Positions 23,243 to 32,392 are shown, counted from the first letter of the stretch. The stretch is 64,000 bases of DNA from Insolitispirillum peregrinum (GCF_900156605.1 NZ_FTOA01000005.1:372001-436000), one strand, 5' to 3'. Notes: generated from the letters alone by a model not told the origin. Numbers and translations are program-made.

Positions 23243-25951
23243 CTAAGGTGCCGTTGGTGGAATTTCCAGCCCCATGGCGACTTCCATCAAAATCTTTAGC
23301 GCGCGGGCATAATCCAGCCGCTGGATGGCCCGGCCCAGATCCCGGATCAGGGCTTCGCCCGCCAGTGCGACCAGATCGGGCCGGATGTGCTGATACAGGT
23401 CGTTGGCGGCCATGCTGTTATCGTTCAGCAAGGCGTACAGGCGGGCAAATTCAGCGCGGAATTGTGGGGTTGTACCTGCTTTGGCGGCGGCCGTCGCCGG
23501 TGCCGGGGGCGGGGTGGGCGGTTCTGGCGGGCGGGGCGGTACATGATTCTGGATGTGCCGCCGCAGAGCCTCGATGGCGTACAGGCTGAGGGCCAGTTGA
23601 CGCCGCAAAGGCACCAGAACACCGACGGTGCCTTCCCGATCTTCTGCCCGTGCCAGCCGCATGACACTTTCGGCCGCGCGTGCCAGATTGGAGGCCCCAA
23701 GGTTGGCGGCACTGCCCTTCAGGGTGTGGGCAATGGCAGCAACCTGCCCGAGGCTTCCCTCCTCGGTCAGTTTGTTCATCTGGGGAATGAGGTTGGCATT
23801 GCTGTCTTCAAATTGCTCCAGCAGGGATAGAAACAGCTCGCCGTCACCATCCAGCCGGTGCAGGGCAGCCACCACATCCAGCCCGGCCAAAGACGCCATT
23901 GGCAGGTTTTTGGCCCAGGCGGGCAAGGGGGGAGGATTGGCCGGAGACGTGCGCGCCGGTGCCGGTGCCGGATCATCAAAATCCTGCAACGGCAGGGAAC
24001 TGACACTAAGGGCCGCCATTTCGGCCAGCTCCACCGGCTTTCCTGCGGCCGCGCGGAACGACAAGGGGCGGTGACGCTCCTCGGGCGGAGGTGATGGGGT
24101 TTTGGGAGAAGTGCTGCCGACCACCAGAATTTCATCGTCGTCTTCATCCTGAAGATCATCGTTCTGAAGGGGCGGCAGAGAAAGGGTCAGCTCCAGCGGA
24201 GGCTCGTCGTCCTCCTCCTCGTTATCGGTGTTTTCGTCTCCGTCACCCTGCCCGTCCTCCTCAGTCCAGGAGAGCAGGGGCTTGTCCTGCACTGTATCTT
24301 CTGCATCCAGCTCATCCATCAGGCCAAGAAATTCTTCGATACTGGCAAGAGAGGGATCATCAGTGCCATGCGGGTCGGCGTCAACAGGGGGCAGGACTCC
24401 GGAGGGGGGCGGGAGGGGGAGTGTGTCGACAGGCGGGGGCAGGTCAATCGCCGAGACAGGCTGAAATTCAAGGGTAAATTCAAAGGTGGAGCCTTCGCCG
24501 GGACGGCTGTAGACACTGATGGCTCCCCCCATCATCGCCACCAGCCGCGAGGCCAGAGCCAGCCCCAGACCGGTGCCGCCATAGCGGCGGGTGCGCGAGC
24601 TGTCAGCCTGCTGGAACAACTGGAACAGGTCGGCCTGCTGGTCCTGCGACATGCCGATGCCCGTATCCTTGACCATGAAACGGATCCGCACCCCTTGAGG
24701 GTCTTGGCCCATCACCTGTACGGCCAGCGAGACCAGGCCCTTTGGGGTGAATTTGATCCCGTTGCCCAGCAGGTTGACCAGAACCTGTTGCAGACGGAAA
24801 CGGTCGGCCAGAACGGCGGGCGGCAGGTTGTCCGGCAGATCGAGCTGAAGGTCCAGTCCCTGATCATGGGCCAGCGGCTGCAAGGCCGAGATCAATTCAC
24901 CGATTGCATCATCAAGGGCAACCGGAGACAGGATCAGCTCCAGCCGACCAGCCTCCAGAGCGGAAACGTCAAGGATATCGTTGAGGACGCTGAGCAGTGA
25001 CTGGCTGGCCGCGGTCAGGCGGGCCACGATTTCCTTTTGACGGCCTGACAGGGAGGTCTGTTCCAGAACGTGCAACAGGCCGGCCACAGCGTTCATCGGC
25101 GTGCGGATTTCGTGGCCGATGTTGACCAGAAAGGATGTTTTGGCGCGGTTGCCTGCCTCGGCGTGATGGCGGGCGTTCTGGGCCGTTTGTTCGGCGGTTT
25201 TCTGGTCGCTGATGTCGGTCAACAGGCCGATGACGCCCAGAATGGTCCCATCGGCATCCCGCAAGGGCCGTTTGTCTTCACGGACGTGCATCCGGCGTCC
25301 GTGCAGGTCAAGGACCATTTCGCGCTGTTCAGGACGGCCGGACGACAGGATGCGCTGGTCTTCATCGGTTCGTTCGCGGGCGGTGGTACGATCAAACACA
25401 TCATCGTCGCGCAATCCGATCAGCTCTTCGGGGGCGCGTCCGACCGTATCGGCAAAGGCTCGATTGGCGGCGACATAGCGGGACTGACGATCCTTGCAGT
25501 ACAGCCCCACCGGCAAGCCGGCGATCAGGCGGTCATAGCGAAAGGCGGCGTCTTCGGCGGCGTCAATCCGCTGGTGAAAGCCGGACAGGTCACGATGGGA
25601 AACGACGGCCATGGCATCGTGGACGGCAACATGAATCTCGAGGTGAAGGCTGGGGGAGCCCTGATCCGGGGCGGGCCAGCGCACCATGATGGTGGCGTCC
25701 AGGCTGCGTCCTTCCAGCACGTCACAGATTTGCCCGACAGCCGAGGCGAGCGTCAGGCGATCATCGGCTGGCAGGCTCGGGTCACCGGCCAGTCGGCGCA
25801 ACAGGTCGAGGTAATTGCTTTCTCCGCGAGCCTGTGGGCACAGGCTGTACCAGCTTCGCGTACAGGCGGCCATCGTGCCTTCGGCGTCGATGACGACAGT
25901 GGCGCCGGGGATGGCGTCGAGGATGGCCCATTGGCCTGTGGCGTGGATCAC
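23243..25951 (-). CDS. PAS sensor kinase with C-terminal HPt domain and no receiver
   Basis: 902 aa from the GTG at 25951, preceded by AGGAGG; an ATG at 25969 adds six residues. Domains in order: a PAS-like region (about 10-135), a second PAS (about 140-260), a HisKA helix with the phosphorylated His in IGHEIRTPMNAVAG, and an ATPase domain (LLGNGIKFTPKG, KDTGIGM, YGGTGLGLALA). Where hybrid kinases carry a receiver there is a long acidic and Pro-rich linker (about 505-660, with runs such as NTDNEEEDDEPP). An HPt domain follows with the acceptor His in AHTLKGSAANLG. The missing receiver suggests the HPt takes phosphate from a separate receiver protein, such as a neighbour. Confidence 0.88.
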   Translation of the reverse strand: MIHATGQWAILDAIPGATVVIDAEGTMAACTRSWYSLCPQARGESNYLDLLRRLAGDPSLPADDRLTLASAVGQICDVLEGRSLDATIMVRWPAPDQGSPSLHLEIHVAVHDAMAVVSHRDLSGFHQRIDAAEDAAFRYDRLIAGLPVGLYCKDRQSRYVAANRAFADTVGRAPEELIGLRDDDVFDRTTARERTDEDQRILSSGRPEQREMVLDLHGRRMHVREDKRPLRDADGTILGVIGLLTDISDQKTAEQTAQNARHHAEAGNRAKTSFLVNIGHEIRTPMNAVAGLLHVLEQTSLSGRQKEIVARLTAASQSLLSVLNDILDVSALEAGRLELILSPVALDDAIGELISALQPLAHDQGLDLQLDLPDNLPPAVLADRFRLQQVLVNLLGNGIKFTPKGLVSLAVQVMGQDPQGVRIRFMVKDTGIGMSQDQQADLFQLFQQADSSRTRRYGGTGLGLALASRLVAMMGGAISVYSRPGEGSTFEFTLEFQPVSAIDLPPPVDTLPLPPPSGVLPPVDADPHGTDDPSLASIEEFLGLMDELDAEDTVQDKPLLSWTEEDGQGDGDENTDNEEEDDEPPLELTLSLPPLQNDDLQDEDDDEILVVGSTSPKTPSPPPEERHRPLSFRAAAGKPVELAEMAALSVSSLPLQDFDDPAPAPARTSPANPPPLPAWAKNLPMASLAGLDVVAALHRLDGDGELFLSLLEQFEDSNANLIPQMNKLTEEGSLGQVAAIAHTLKGSAANLGASNLARAAESVMRLARAEDREGTVGVLVPLRRQLALSLYAIEALRRHIQNHVPPRPPEPPTPPPAPATAAAKAGTTPQFRAEFARLYALLNDNSMAANDLYQHIRPDLVALAGEALIRDLGRAIQRLDYARALKILMEVAMGLEIPPTAP

Positions 25952-26091
25952 AGTGCCTCCTGACGGCATGGGGTGGGAAATGAAAGCAAAAAGAAGGTCA
26001 TAGTATAGTCAGCAAGGGTTCAGGGACAGAAGAGGATTTTGCATCCTGCACCCTGGCGGAGCAGGAGGGTACCATGGCAGGCCGGATGCGA

Positions 26092-26126
26092 TTGCAATGC
26101 GGGCCGGAGTTTTGAATTTGCAATGC
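26092..26126. promoter_or_regulatory. Direct repeats TTGCAATGC upstream of the GAF gene
   Basis: TTGCAATGC occurs at 26092-26100 and 26118-26126, 26 bp apart, with a partial third copy (GCCAATGC) at 26166-26173. They lie in the 326-bp gap between the divergent kinase and GAF genes, so they may be a protein-binding array. No known regulator is assigned. Confidence 0.3.
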
Positions 26127-26277
26127 AGAATGGGAATTTTAGTGAATTTTCCGTGTCCGGGAAATGCCAATGCATTGATTGGGTAGCGAAATCTTTCTGG
26201 CCCGATTTTTGCTGTTCACTATGAACACTGCTTTCCTATACCCACGCGGCTCCCGCCCCAGCCAAAAGAGCAACACC

Positions 26278-27198
26278 ATGAGCCATGTTCATGGACGAGA
26301 GGGTCATCACTATTTCACCGACGGGGTACCCCCGACTGCGGTCGTGTTTGCTGCCACCCAGGAAGGGGGGCTCGACGGGCCGCTGCCGGTGCCTGCCCAT
26401 CTGTGGGATGAACATCTTGATCGCCTGACAACGTTGGCTGCGACCATGACCGGCTGCCCGGTTGCACGGATTTCCGTGCTGGAAGCCGATCGGGTGGTGT
26501 GCCGCTCTTCGGTCGGGGCACCACGCTTGATGGTACCGTTGGCGCAGTCATTTTGTGCCCGGTCCCGGACGCTGGTGCGGGGGGCTGGCGATGTGGTGAT
26601 CAGCAACAATCCTGCCACAGATGAACGGTTCCATGATCTGGCGTTGTTGCCGCACAACGCCGGGGTCCGCTTTTATCTGGCCTATCCCCTGATGGGGTCA
26701 CATGGCGAGGTGATTGGCATTTTTTCCTTGCGGGACGTTCTGCCCCACGTGATGGACGAGACGGAACTGTCTGTACTGGCGGATCTGGCGGTTCTGGCCT
26801 CCGAGCGCCTTGCCGCATTGCATCACCTGCCGCAGGAGAGTGACGGGCTGGCCGCCCTGCATCTGTCGATGATTGAGCGGACGCTCAAGGCTGGTTGCTG
26901 GTCCTATGATCCGGCGAAGGCCGAGGCGCCTGTTTCCTGGTCGCCGATCGTTGCCGGGGCGTTGCATTTACCCCCGCAGATGCCACCGTCGTATTATGCT
27001 TTTCTGCATGCCTTTCCGCTGGATGAGCGCCGCAAAATCGTCGCCTGCCTGCATCGGGCGGTTCGGCGACGGATACCCTTTACCCTCGAAGCCACGCTGC
27101 TTCCCGATGCTTCGGGGGAGTGCGGTCATGTCATGATGCATGGCGAGCCGACGGATAAGGGTGGATTTTATGGCGTTCTGTGGCCGTCAGGGACATAA
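26278..27198 (+). CDS. GAF-domain sensory protein
   Basis: 306 aa from the ATG at 26278 (AAGAG upstream); earlier ATGs in frame lack a ribosome site. A GAF domain fills about residues 40-190, with the family segments CPVARISVLEADRVVCRSSVG, VISNNPATDERF and RFYLAYPLMGSHGEVIGIF. The remaining C-terminal part (about 205-306) looks like a PAS fold (GCWSYDPAKAEAPVSWSP). It has no output domain, so it may act through a partner. The REC-GGDEF-EAL gene follows in the same direction. Confidence 0.8.
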   Translation: MSHVHGREGHHYFTDGVPPTAVVFAATQEGGLDGPLPVPAHLWDEHLDRLTTLAATMTGCPVARISVLEADRVVCRSSVGAPRLMVPLAQSFCARSRTLVRGAGDVVISNNPATDERFHDLALLPHNAGVRFYLAYPLMGSHGEVIGIFSLRDVLPHVMDETELSVLADLAVLASERLAALHHLPQESDGLAALHLSMIERTLKAGCWSYDPAKAEAPVSWSPIVAGALHLPPQMPPSYYAFLHAFPLDERRKIVACLHRAVRRRIPFTLEATLLPDASGECGHVMMHGEPTDKGGFYGVLWPSGT

Positions 27199-27331
27199 TT
27201 GTTCCCCATCCCTGTTATCGCTATGGAAAACACGGGAAAATTCTCATACTTTTGATTTCCTGTGCAGGCGCTCTGGTAACATCCTCAAAATGCTAATGGA
27301 GATGCCTGATACTCGTAATGGAATAGAGGCA

Positions 27332-29062
27332 ATGTTTATTTCCGAAGAAAAGATATTGGCGGCCCGTATCCTCACCGTCGATGACAATCCGGTGAACGTT
27401 GCCTTGCTCCGCGACATGCTGGAAGCCGAGGGGTTCAGGGACGTCATCGGGACTACCAGTCCTTTTGAAGCTCTGGAGATGCTGGCCAGCGAGCAGTTCG
27501 ACCTGCTGTTGCTGGATATCCGCATGCCGGGGATGGATGGCCATCAGGTGCTGGCCCGTTTGCCCGATACCGTCAAAAGCTATGTGCCGGTGATTGTGCT
27601 GACCGCACAGACCGACCCGGAAACCCGGATGCGGGCGCTGTCCGGTGGGGCGCGTGATTTTATCAGCAAGCCGTTTGATACCACCGAGGCCACCCAGCGG
27701 ATACGGAACGCCATCGAGGCGCAGTTATTGTACGCCCAGCACCGCGATCAGGCAGTGATGCTGGAGCGGGAAGTTGAAAAACGGACCGCCGAACTCCGCC
27801 ACATGGCAACGCACCATTCCATTACCGGCCTGCCGAACCGCGCAGGGGTGCGCCACACCCTGGCCGAATATCTGCATGATCAGCGGGGCCGACTGGTCTT
27901 TCTGGTGGTGGATGGTTTGGGGGCGGTCAATGACTCCCTTGGTCACGTGGTCGGGGAACAGGCCCTGCGCTCCGTTGGCGAACGACTGTCTGCCGCATGC
28001 CCGCCGGGGGGCTTTGTCGCCTCGTGGAGCAACAACGAATTCATTGTCATCCTGCCGCCTGACGATCAGGATTGGGAAACGATCTGCGATACCGCTTTTG
28101 CTCGCCCCTTTGCGGTGGATGGCAACGAGCTGGTGCTGGATTATGCGTCGGGTTCGGTGCAGTTTCCGCAGGATGGTGACGAAGGCGACTTGCTGATCCA
28201 GCGCGCCGGGCTGGCGATGTTCTTTGCCCGTCAGAGGGGAGTGCCCAGTTGCGCCTTCAACAGCGAACTGGAAGACACCGCCCGCCGTCGTTTGCAGTTG
28301 GAACGGGAGCTGCGCGGTGCCATCGAGCGCCGGGAGTTACAGGTCTACTACCAGCCGAAAGTCGCCTTGAGTGATGGCCGCGTGGTCGGGATGGAGGCGC
28401 TGTTGCGCTGGTTCCACCCCGAGCTGGGATTTGTCAGCCCGGTCCAGTTCATCCCGATCGCCGAGGAAACAGGGGCCATCGTCGGTATCGGGGAATGGGT
28501 GATGCGGCAGGCCTGTGCCGATACCCGCGCCTGGCATCTGGCTGGCTTTGATGATCTGGTGGTGGCGGTCAACGTTTCCGGTCGTCAGTTCGAAGCGACC
28601 GACCTGACAGGAACCGTGCTGTCGGCGCTGAAAGAAAGCGGCCTGCCCGCCAGTGCGCTGGAAGTTGAAATTACCGAAACCGCCCTGATGCGTGATCTGG
28701 AGCGGGCCCGTACGGTGCTTGGCTCGCTGCGTGATCTGGGGGTGGCGCTGGCCATTGATGACTTCGGGACCGGTTATTCCTCGCTGGCCTATTTGCGGGA
28801 TCTGGCGATTGATACGCTGAAGGTGGACCAGTCGTTCGTGCGCGATCTGACCGATGACACGGATGATCAGGCCATCGTGCGCGCCATTCTGGTGATGGCC
28901 CAAAGCCTTGGGCTGTCAACGGTGGCCGAGGGCATTGAAACGCCGCGACACACGGACTTCCTGCGCCAGCATGGTTGCACGCTGGGGCAGGGATATCTGT
29001 ACGCCAAGCCGATGCCGGCCTGTGATTTCAGCGCCTTTCTGAACCGTCAGCGGCGGGGATAA
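27332..29062 (+). CDS. Receiver-GGDEF-EAL phosphodiesterase
   Basis: 576 aa from the ATG at 27332; ATGs at 27290 and 27302 are alternatives, none with an ideal ribosome site. The receiver (about 10-130) has its Asp in LLLLDIRMPGMDG and Lys in ISKPFD. The GGDEF domain (about 165-310) has SNNEF at the signature and is not expected to make c-di-GMP. The EAL domain (about 325-570) looks active: EALLRW, DDFGTGYSS, and AEGIET are present. The likely net activity is c-di-GMP breakdown controlled by phosphorylation. Confidence 0.88.
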   Translation: MFISEEKILAARILTVDDNPVNVALLRDMLEAEGFRDVIGTTSPFEALEMLASEQFDLLLLDIRMPGMDGHQVLARLPDTVKSYVPVIVLTAQTDPETRMRALSGGARDFISKPFDTTEATQRIRNAIEAQLLYAQHRDQAVMLEREVEKRTAELRHMATHHSITGLPNRAGVRHTLAEYLHDQRGRLVFLVVDGLGAVNDSLGHVVGEQALRSVGERLSAACPPGGFVASWSNNEFIVILPPDDQDWETICDTAFARPFAVDGNELVLDYASGSVQFPQDGDEGDLLIQRAGLAMFFARQRGVPSCAFNSELEDTARRRLQLERELRGAIERRELQVYYQPKVALSDGRVVGMEALLRWFHPELGFVSPVQFIPIAEETGAIVGIGEWVMRQACADTRAWHLAGFDDLVVAVNVSGRQFEATDLTGTVLSALKESGLPASALEVEITETALMRDLERARTVLGSLRDLGVALAIDDFGTGYSSLAYLRDLAIDTLKVDQSFVRDLTDDTDDQAIVRAILVMAQSLGLSTVAEGIETPRHTDFLRQHGCTLGQGYLYAKPMPACDFSAFLNRQRRG

Positions 29063-29068
29063 CCGCCA

Positions 29069-29166
29069 GATCAGCGTGCGTTAGATTTAACGCACGCTGA
29101 TCCAACCTTTTGTAGTGCCACATTGTTTTTACGAAAACCGGTTCCCACTTTTCGTACAATGCTCTA
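29069..29166. repeat. Short palindromic repeat, perfect 15-bp arms
   Basis: GATCAGCGTGCGTTA (29069-29083) and its exact complement (29088-29102) enclose a four-base loop. The second hairpin (CATTGTTTTTACGAAAACC... ending TTTTCGTACAATGCTCTAA) follows. This is the cleanest unsplit copy of the short element and lies between two convergent genes, where it could terminate both. Confidence 0.85.
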
Positions 29167-29174
29167 AAAACGCT

Positions 29175-29858
29175 CTATGCGGGGGACTGATCCCACTCTG
29201 CTTTTTTGAACAGCAGAACCGCCTGCGTCCGGCGTTCAACCCCCAACGTTTTCAGGATGCTGGTGACGTGGGATTTGACGGTTGAAATGTTCAGATGCAG
29301 CCGCTCGCCAATTTCGGCATTGGACAATCCCTCGGACAGCAAATGCAGAACCTGATGCTGGCGCTGGGTGAGGGATGGCAAATGGCTGCGGTCTGGCGGT
29401 GTCGGGCTGCCGGGCAGCGGATCATTGTTGAAATGCGGCGAGGTCAGGGCATGGGCAAGGCTGGGGGGAACGTATAATCCCCCGGCATGGACCAGCCTGA
29501 TGATGGTGCCCAGCAGATTGACGTCCGTTGTCTTGGGGATGTAGGCGCTGGCCCCGTTCCCGAGGGCGCTGCGAATGTCATCGGGATGTTCCGAGGTGGT
29601 AAAAATCAGCAGCGGGGTGTCTCCGACGGCGGCCTTCAGGCGGATCATGTCGGCAGTGTTCAGGTGGGAAAAAGACGACGGACGTGGATCACAAATGACC
29701 AGATCAAAGGGTCTCAGCCCTTCCAGTACCTCGCTCGCCAATCCCGAGGATATGTCACCAGAGAGCTGGAGGGGTTCCCAGTCGGTTCCCATATCCCTGA
29801 CAATCTGCGTCAAGGCCATAAGAACGATGGGATGCTGGTCCCATAATACAATGCGCAT
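29175..29858 (-). CDS. NarL/FixJ-type response regulator
   Basis: 227 aa; the ATG at 29858 has AGGAAGAG upstream. The receiver (about 1-120) has the acceptor Asp in LVICDPRPS and the Lys in YIPKTTD. A short linker rich in Pro and Ser leads to a LuxR-type helix-turn-helix (about 160-220): SLTQRQHQVLHLLSEGLSNA, then IGERLHLNISTVKSHV. No kinase is paired with it directly; the PAS-HPt kinase of this cluster is one candidate. The gene is alone on its strand between two repeat/intergenic regions. Confidence 0.88.
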   Translation of the reverse strand: MRIVLWDQHPIVLMALTQIVRDMGTDWEPLQLSGDISSGLASEVLEGLRPFDLVICDPRPSSFSHLNTADMIRLKAAVGDTPLLIFTTSEHPDDIRSALGNGASAYIPKTTDVNLLGTIIRLVHAGGLYVPPSLAHALTSPHFNNDPLPGSPTPPDRSHLPSLTQRQHQVLHLLSEGLSNAEIGERLHLNISTVKSHVTSILKTLGVERRTQAVLLFKKAEWDQSPA

Positions 29859-30079
29859 CGTCTCTTCCTAACTCGGTCCTGAGGGGCGGGTGAGGCAGCA
29901 CCCGATGGCCTCTTGATCTCCTGCGGTGGGCAGCAAAGGCCTGTTCGAAGGGCGTAATGCAGGAGGCTTGTTGATTAGTACCGAAAATAGGGGAGACCAG
30001 AGTCATTCCTGAACAGCTAAAAGGTGTATCTTCTTTTTCCTTTTGTGTGGTGTTGGGTGATCTTTTTCCTGAGTAGTCC
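29859..30079. other. Intergenic, no gene seen
   Basis: 221 bases between the response regulator start and the nnrS stop. It must hold the regulator promoter, but I cannot choose a convincing -35/-10 pair, and I see no repeat copy. Confidence 0.4.
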
Positions 30080-31309
30080 TTATTGCTTACTGGTCTTGAT
30101 CAGCAGGACGGGAATGAAGTCGTAAAGAAAAACCGCATAGGCGATAGAAAACAGGGTTCCTGCAACAGACAGGGCAACCAAAGGCGAGGATGTCCACAAC
30201 AGAGGCCCGACAATCCGGACCACGGCAGCACCGCCAGCCAGCAGATAGCTGAGGGACATCAGGCGTCCGGCGGTCAGGGACAGGCCGCTGTGCCCACGGC
30301 TGGCCCGCCCCATGACCCCAAGGATCAGGGTCCCTGCTGCACCGATGAAATGGGCATGCAGGGCTGCCGTCAGATCAAGAACCGGCAAGGACAGGATATC
30401 GGCGGCAGATACCATGGCATAGGCGCGCAAGGCGAACCCCAAAGCCAGCCAGCCCGCCCCCAGATGCAGGACCCACAGCAAGGGCTCGGCGGCAATGCGC
30501 CAGGGTTGCCAGCGCCACAGGCGATATCCCAGCAGAACTGCAGCCAGTGCGGCGGTTGAGGCCCGGACCAGCAGCCCGGCCTGCTCGGGCAGGGCGGTTG
30601 CCAGCAGGTCGATAAGGGCGACGGCAACGACGCTCAGAATGGTGGCCCGCTCAAGCCACGGCAATGCCTCGGGCGGGAGGACGGCCTGATGGTTGACCAG
30701 CCAGTTGCGACTGAAGGTTGGGGTGATGCGGCCACCAATGATGACCATCATCAGGACGATGATGTTGAGGGTGGTCTGACGGGCAAGACTGCCGCCATCA
30801 GCCAGTACGCCGATAATTCCCAAATGGTCTGCCAGATTGCCTGCCCACAGCAGGATCAGCAGGATCAGGAATGGCTGATTGCGTTTGGTCGGGGCTTTGA
30901 ACAGGGCGCTGCCGATCAGCCAGATCAGCAGAGGCCAGAAAGCGGTATCTGCAACGATGACGGCAACCGGGGGCAGCCAGCCGGACAGCCAGAAGGCGAC
31001 GCGGCCCGCCAGCCACAGCAAAACCAGTGCCAACAGCCAACGCCCTTTGACCGGTGCGGTGCCGGTCCAGTTGGGAACGGCGGTCAACAGGAACCCGGTC
31101 AGGGCTGCCGACAAAAAGCCAAACAGCATTTCATGGGCATGCCACAGGGTTGGCGGCGGAGCAATGGGGAAGGCAAGGTCATGGCCCAGACTGTTCAACC
31201 CCAGCCAGACTGCCCAGACAGTGCCACTGGCCGCAGCATGCAGGGCGGCGAGCAGGAAAAACGGGCGAAAGCCTGCTGCGAAGAAAAAGCGATACCATGA
31301 GGCGACCAT
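30080..31309 (-). CDS. nnrS: NnrS family heme-copper membrane protein
   Basis: 409 aa with about 12 membrane helices. Family signatures include FRPFFLLAALHA near the start, LWHAHEMLFGF, and IGGRITPTFSRNWL. NnrS is a heme- and copper-containing membrane protein made under denitrifying or nitrosative conditions and linked to nitric oxide tolerance; the exact chemistry is unsettled. An FNR-type box 67-80 bp upstream supports low-oxygen or NO control. No other denitrification gene is in the window. Confidence 0.92.
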   Translation of the reverse strand: MVASWYRFFFAAGFRPFFLLAALHAAASGTVWAVWLGLNSLGHDLAFPIAPPPTLWHAHEMLFGFLSAALTGFLLTAVPNWTGTAPVKGRWLLALVLLWLAGRVAFWLSGWLPPVAVIVADTAFWPLLIWLIGSALFKAPTKRNQPFLILLILLWAGNLADHLGIIGVLADGGSLARQTTLNIIVLMMVIIGGRITPTFSRNWLVNHQAVLPPEALPWLERATILSVVAVALIDLLATALPEQAGLLVRASTAALAAVLLGYRLWRWQPWRIAAEPLLWVLHLGAGWLALGFALRAYAMVSAADILSLPVLDLTAALHAHFIGAAGTLILGVMGRASRGHSGLSLTAGRLMSLSYLLAGGAAVVRIVGPLLWTSSPLVALSVAGTLFSIAYAVFLYDFIPVLLIKTSKQ

Positions 31310-31375
31310 CGTCTTTGACCTTGTCAGGGGTGCCGGGGAGCATCCCTGTTGTCGGCGATAAACAACGAAGCGTCC

Positions 31376-31389
31376 TTGACGATGGTCAA
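31376..31389 (-). promoter_or_regulatory. FNR/FixK/NnrR-type box upstream of nnrS
   Basis: TTGACGATGGTCAA is a perfect palindrome of the form TTGAC-N4-GTCAA and fits TTGA-N6-TCAA. If centred at -41.5 it sets the start of transcription near 31341, leaving a short leader of about 32 bases. That is the normal geometry for activation by this family. Confidence 0.65.
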
Positions 31390-31415
31390 AAGCACGACGC
31401 GGGCCTGCGCAGGGC

Positions 31416-31568
31416 GCAAGACCACGCTACCGCCCGGACTCCCATTTTTTTCACTATCAAATGAATGGGGTCCGGGGCCTTGAGGCCCCGGCGAGGTGTG
31501 GAGCAGCGCTCCACGATCATGTTTTCTGTTTGTCGTGTGCTGCGACCTCGTTTGCGCACAACGCTCTA
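31416..31568 (+). repeat. Composite repeat, copy 5 (left end truncated)
   Basis: The left terminal repeat is lost. ACCGCCCGGACTCCCATTTTTTTC, the CCGGGGCCTTGAGGCCCCGG hairpin, GTGGAGCAGCGCTCCAC and a degraded right terminal repeat (TGTCGTGTGCTGCG) remain, then a short GCGCACAACGCTCTAA tail. The tail carries the stop codon of the truncated LysE gene. Confidence 0.75.
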
Positions 31569-31865
31569 ATTTCCCACAATCAGGGCGATGGCGATCAGGG
31601 CCATGACGCAGCCCGCCACCCGGTCAATGGCGGTTTTTGCCCTTTGATAGACCGTGCGGGCTGCTGGTGCAGAAAAGGCGATGGCAACGATGACGTACCA
31701 CCCACTTTCAACGCACAGGATCATCGGGGGCAGAGCCAGCTTTTGCCCAGTCGAGGGGACTGGCGGTAACAGTGCGGCAAAGATGCCACCATAAACGATG
31801 GCTGTTTTGGGATTGCTGATCTGGGTGAGAAACGCGCTGAGGCCTGTTTTCCAGAGCGAGGCCAT
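31566..31865 (-). pseudogene. LysE/RhtB transporter remnant (C-terminal half)
   Basis: About 99 codons from Met at 31865; the frame stays open to about 31925 but has no sensible start. The sequence matches the second half of LysE/RhtB amino-acid exporters (GLSAFLTQISNPKTAIVYGG, then membrane helices). A full protein has about 205 residues, so the first half, including the conserved N-terminal helix and TPGP-like motif, is gone. The missing end abuts the thermonuclease gene and the other end abuts a repeat, which suggests deletion or rearrangement. Confidence 0.7.
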
Positions 31866-31933
31866 CGCCGGGGCACGGACGGCAGAGGGTAAATCATCTG
31901 TAGATGAGAGTAAACATCCAGCCCTGTCACTGG

Positions 31934-32392
31934 TTACTTCTTGCGGAAATCCGACGGCTTTTCAAAACGGGTGGCCCAGATCCCCGCTTTGGCCAGACGG
32001 GCTTCTCCTTCTTCCTGTTTGTAGTCATTGGTCCAGTAACTGAGCGCCCAGCCCCGGCGGACCATTTCGCGGTTCAGGTCGGTGTCGCCAACAAAGCAGC
32101 GCCCGACCAGCCGCCCATAACGGTCGGTGTCGACAATGTCGCAGGTGACGGTTTTGCGCTTGACCATCTCGGTCAGGATCAATGTTGCCTGCTTGCCGCA
32201 GGAACTGGGAATGATCAGCCAGCGCATGCAGGTCTGGCGCTTTTCCGGGGCATCAATGCCAATCAGCCGGATGTGCTTTTTGCGGATGACCACGGTGTCA
32301 CCATCAATGACCCGGGCCGTGCCCGAGACGGTTGCGGCCATCGCAGGCAAAGGCAACAGGCACAGGCTGAGCAGAACGAGCAGGACGCGCAT
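31934..32392 (-). CDS. Secreted thermonuclease-like (SNase) protein
   Basis: 152 aa from the ATG at 32392. The frame is open far upstream, but only this start gives a signal peptide (LLVLLSLCLLPLPAMA-A). The SNase domain has VIDGDTVVI near the start, RLIGIDAPEK with the catalytic Arg and Asp, and DRYGRLVGRC. C-terminal NREMVRRGWALSY and GEARLAKAGIW fit the family. It should cut nucleic acid outside the cytoplasm. Gene order suggests co-transcription with mazG, 64 bases upstream. Confidence 0.85.
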   Translation of the reverse strand: MRVLLVLLSLCLLPLPAMAATVSGTARVIDGDTVVIRKKHIRLIGIDAPEKRQTCMRWLIIPSSCGKQATLILTEMVKRKTVTCDIVDTDRYGRLVGRCFVGDTDLNREMVRRGWALSYWTNDYKQEEGEARLAKAGIWATRFEKPSDFRKK

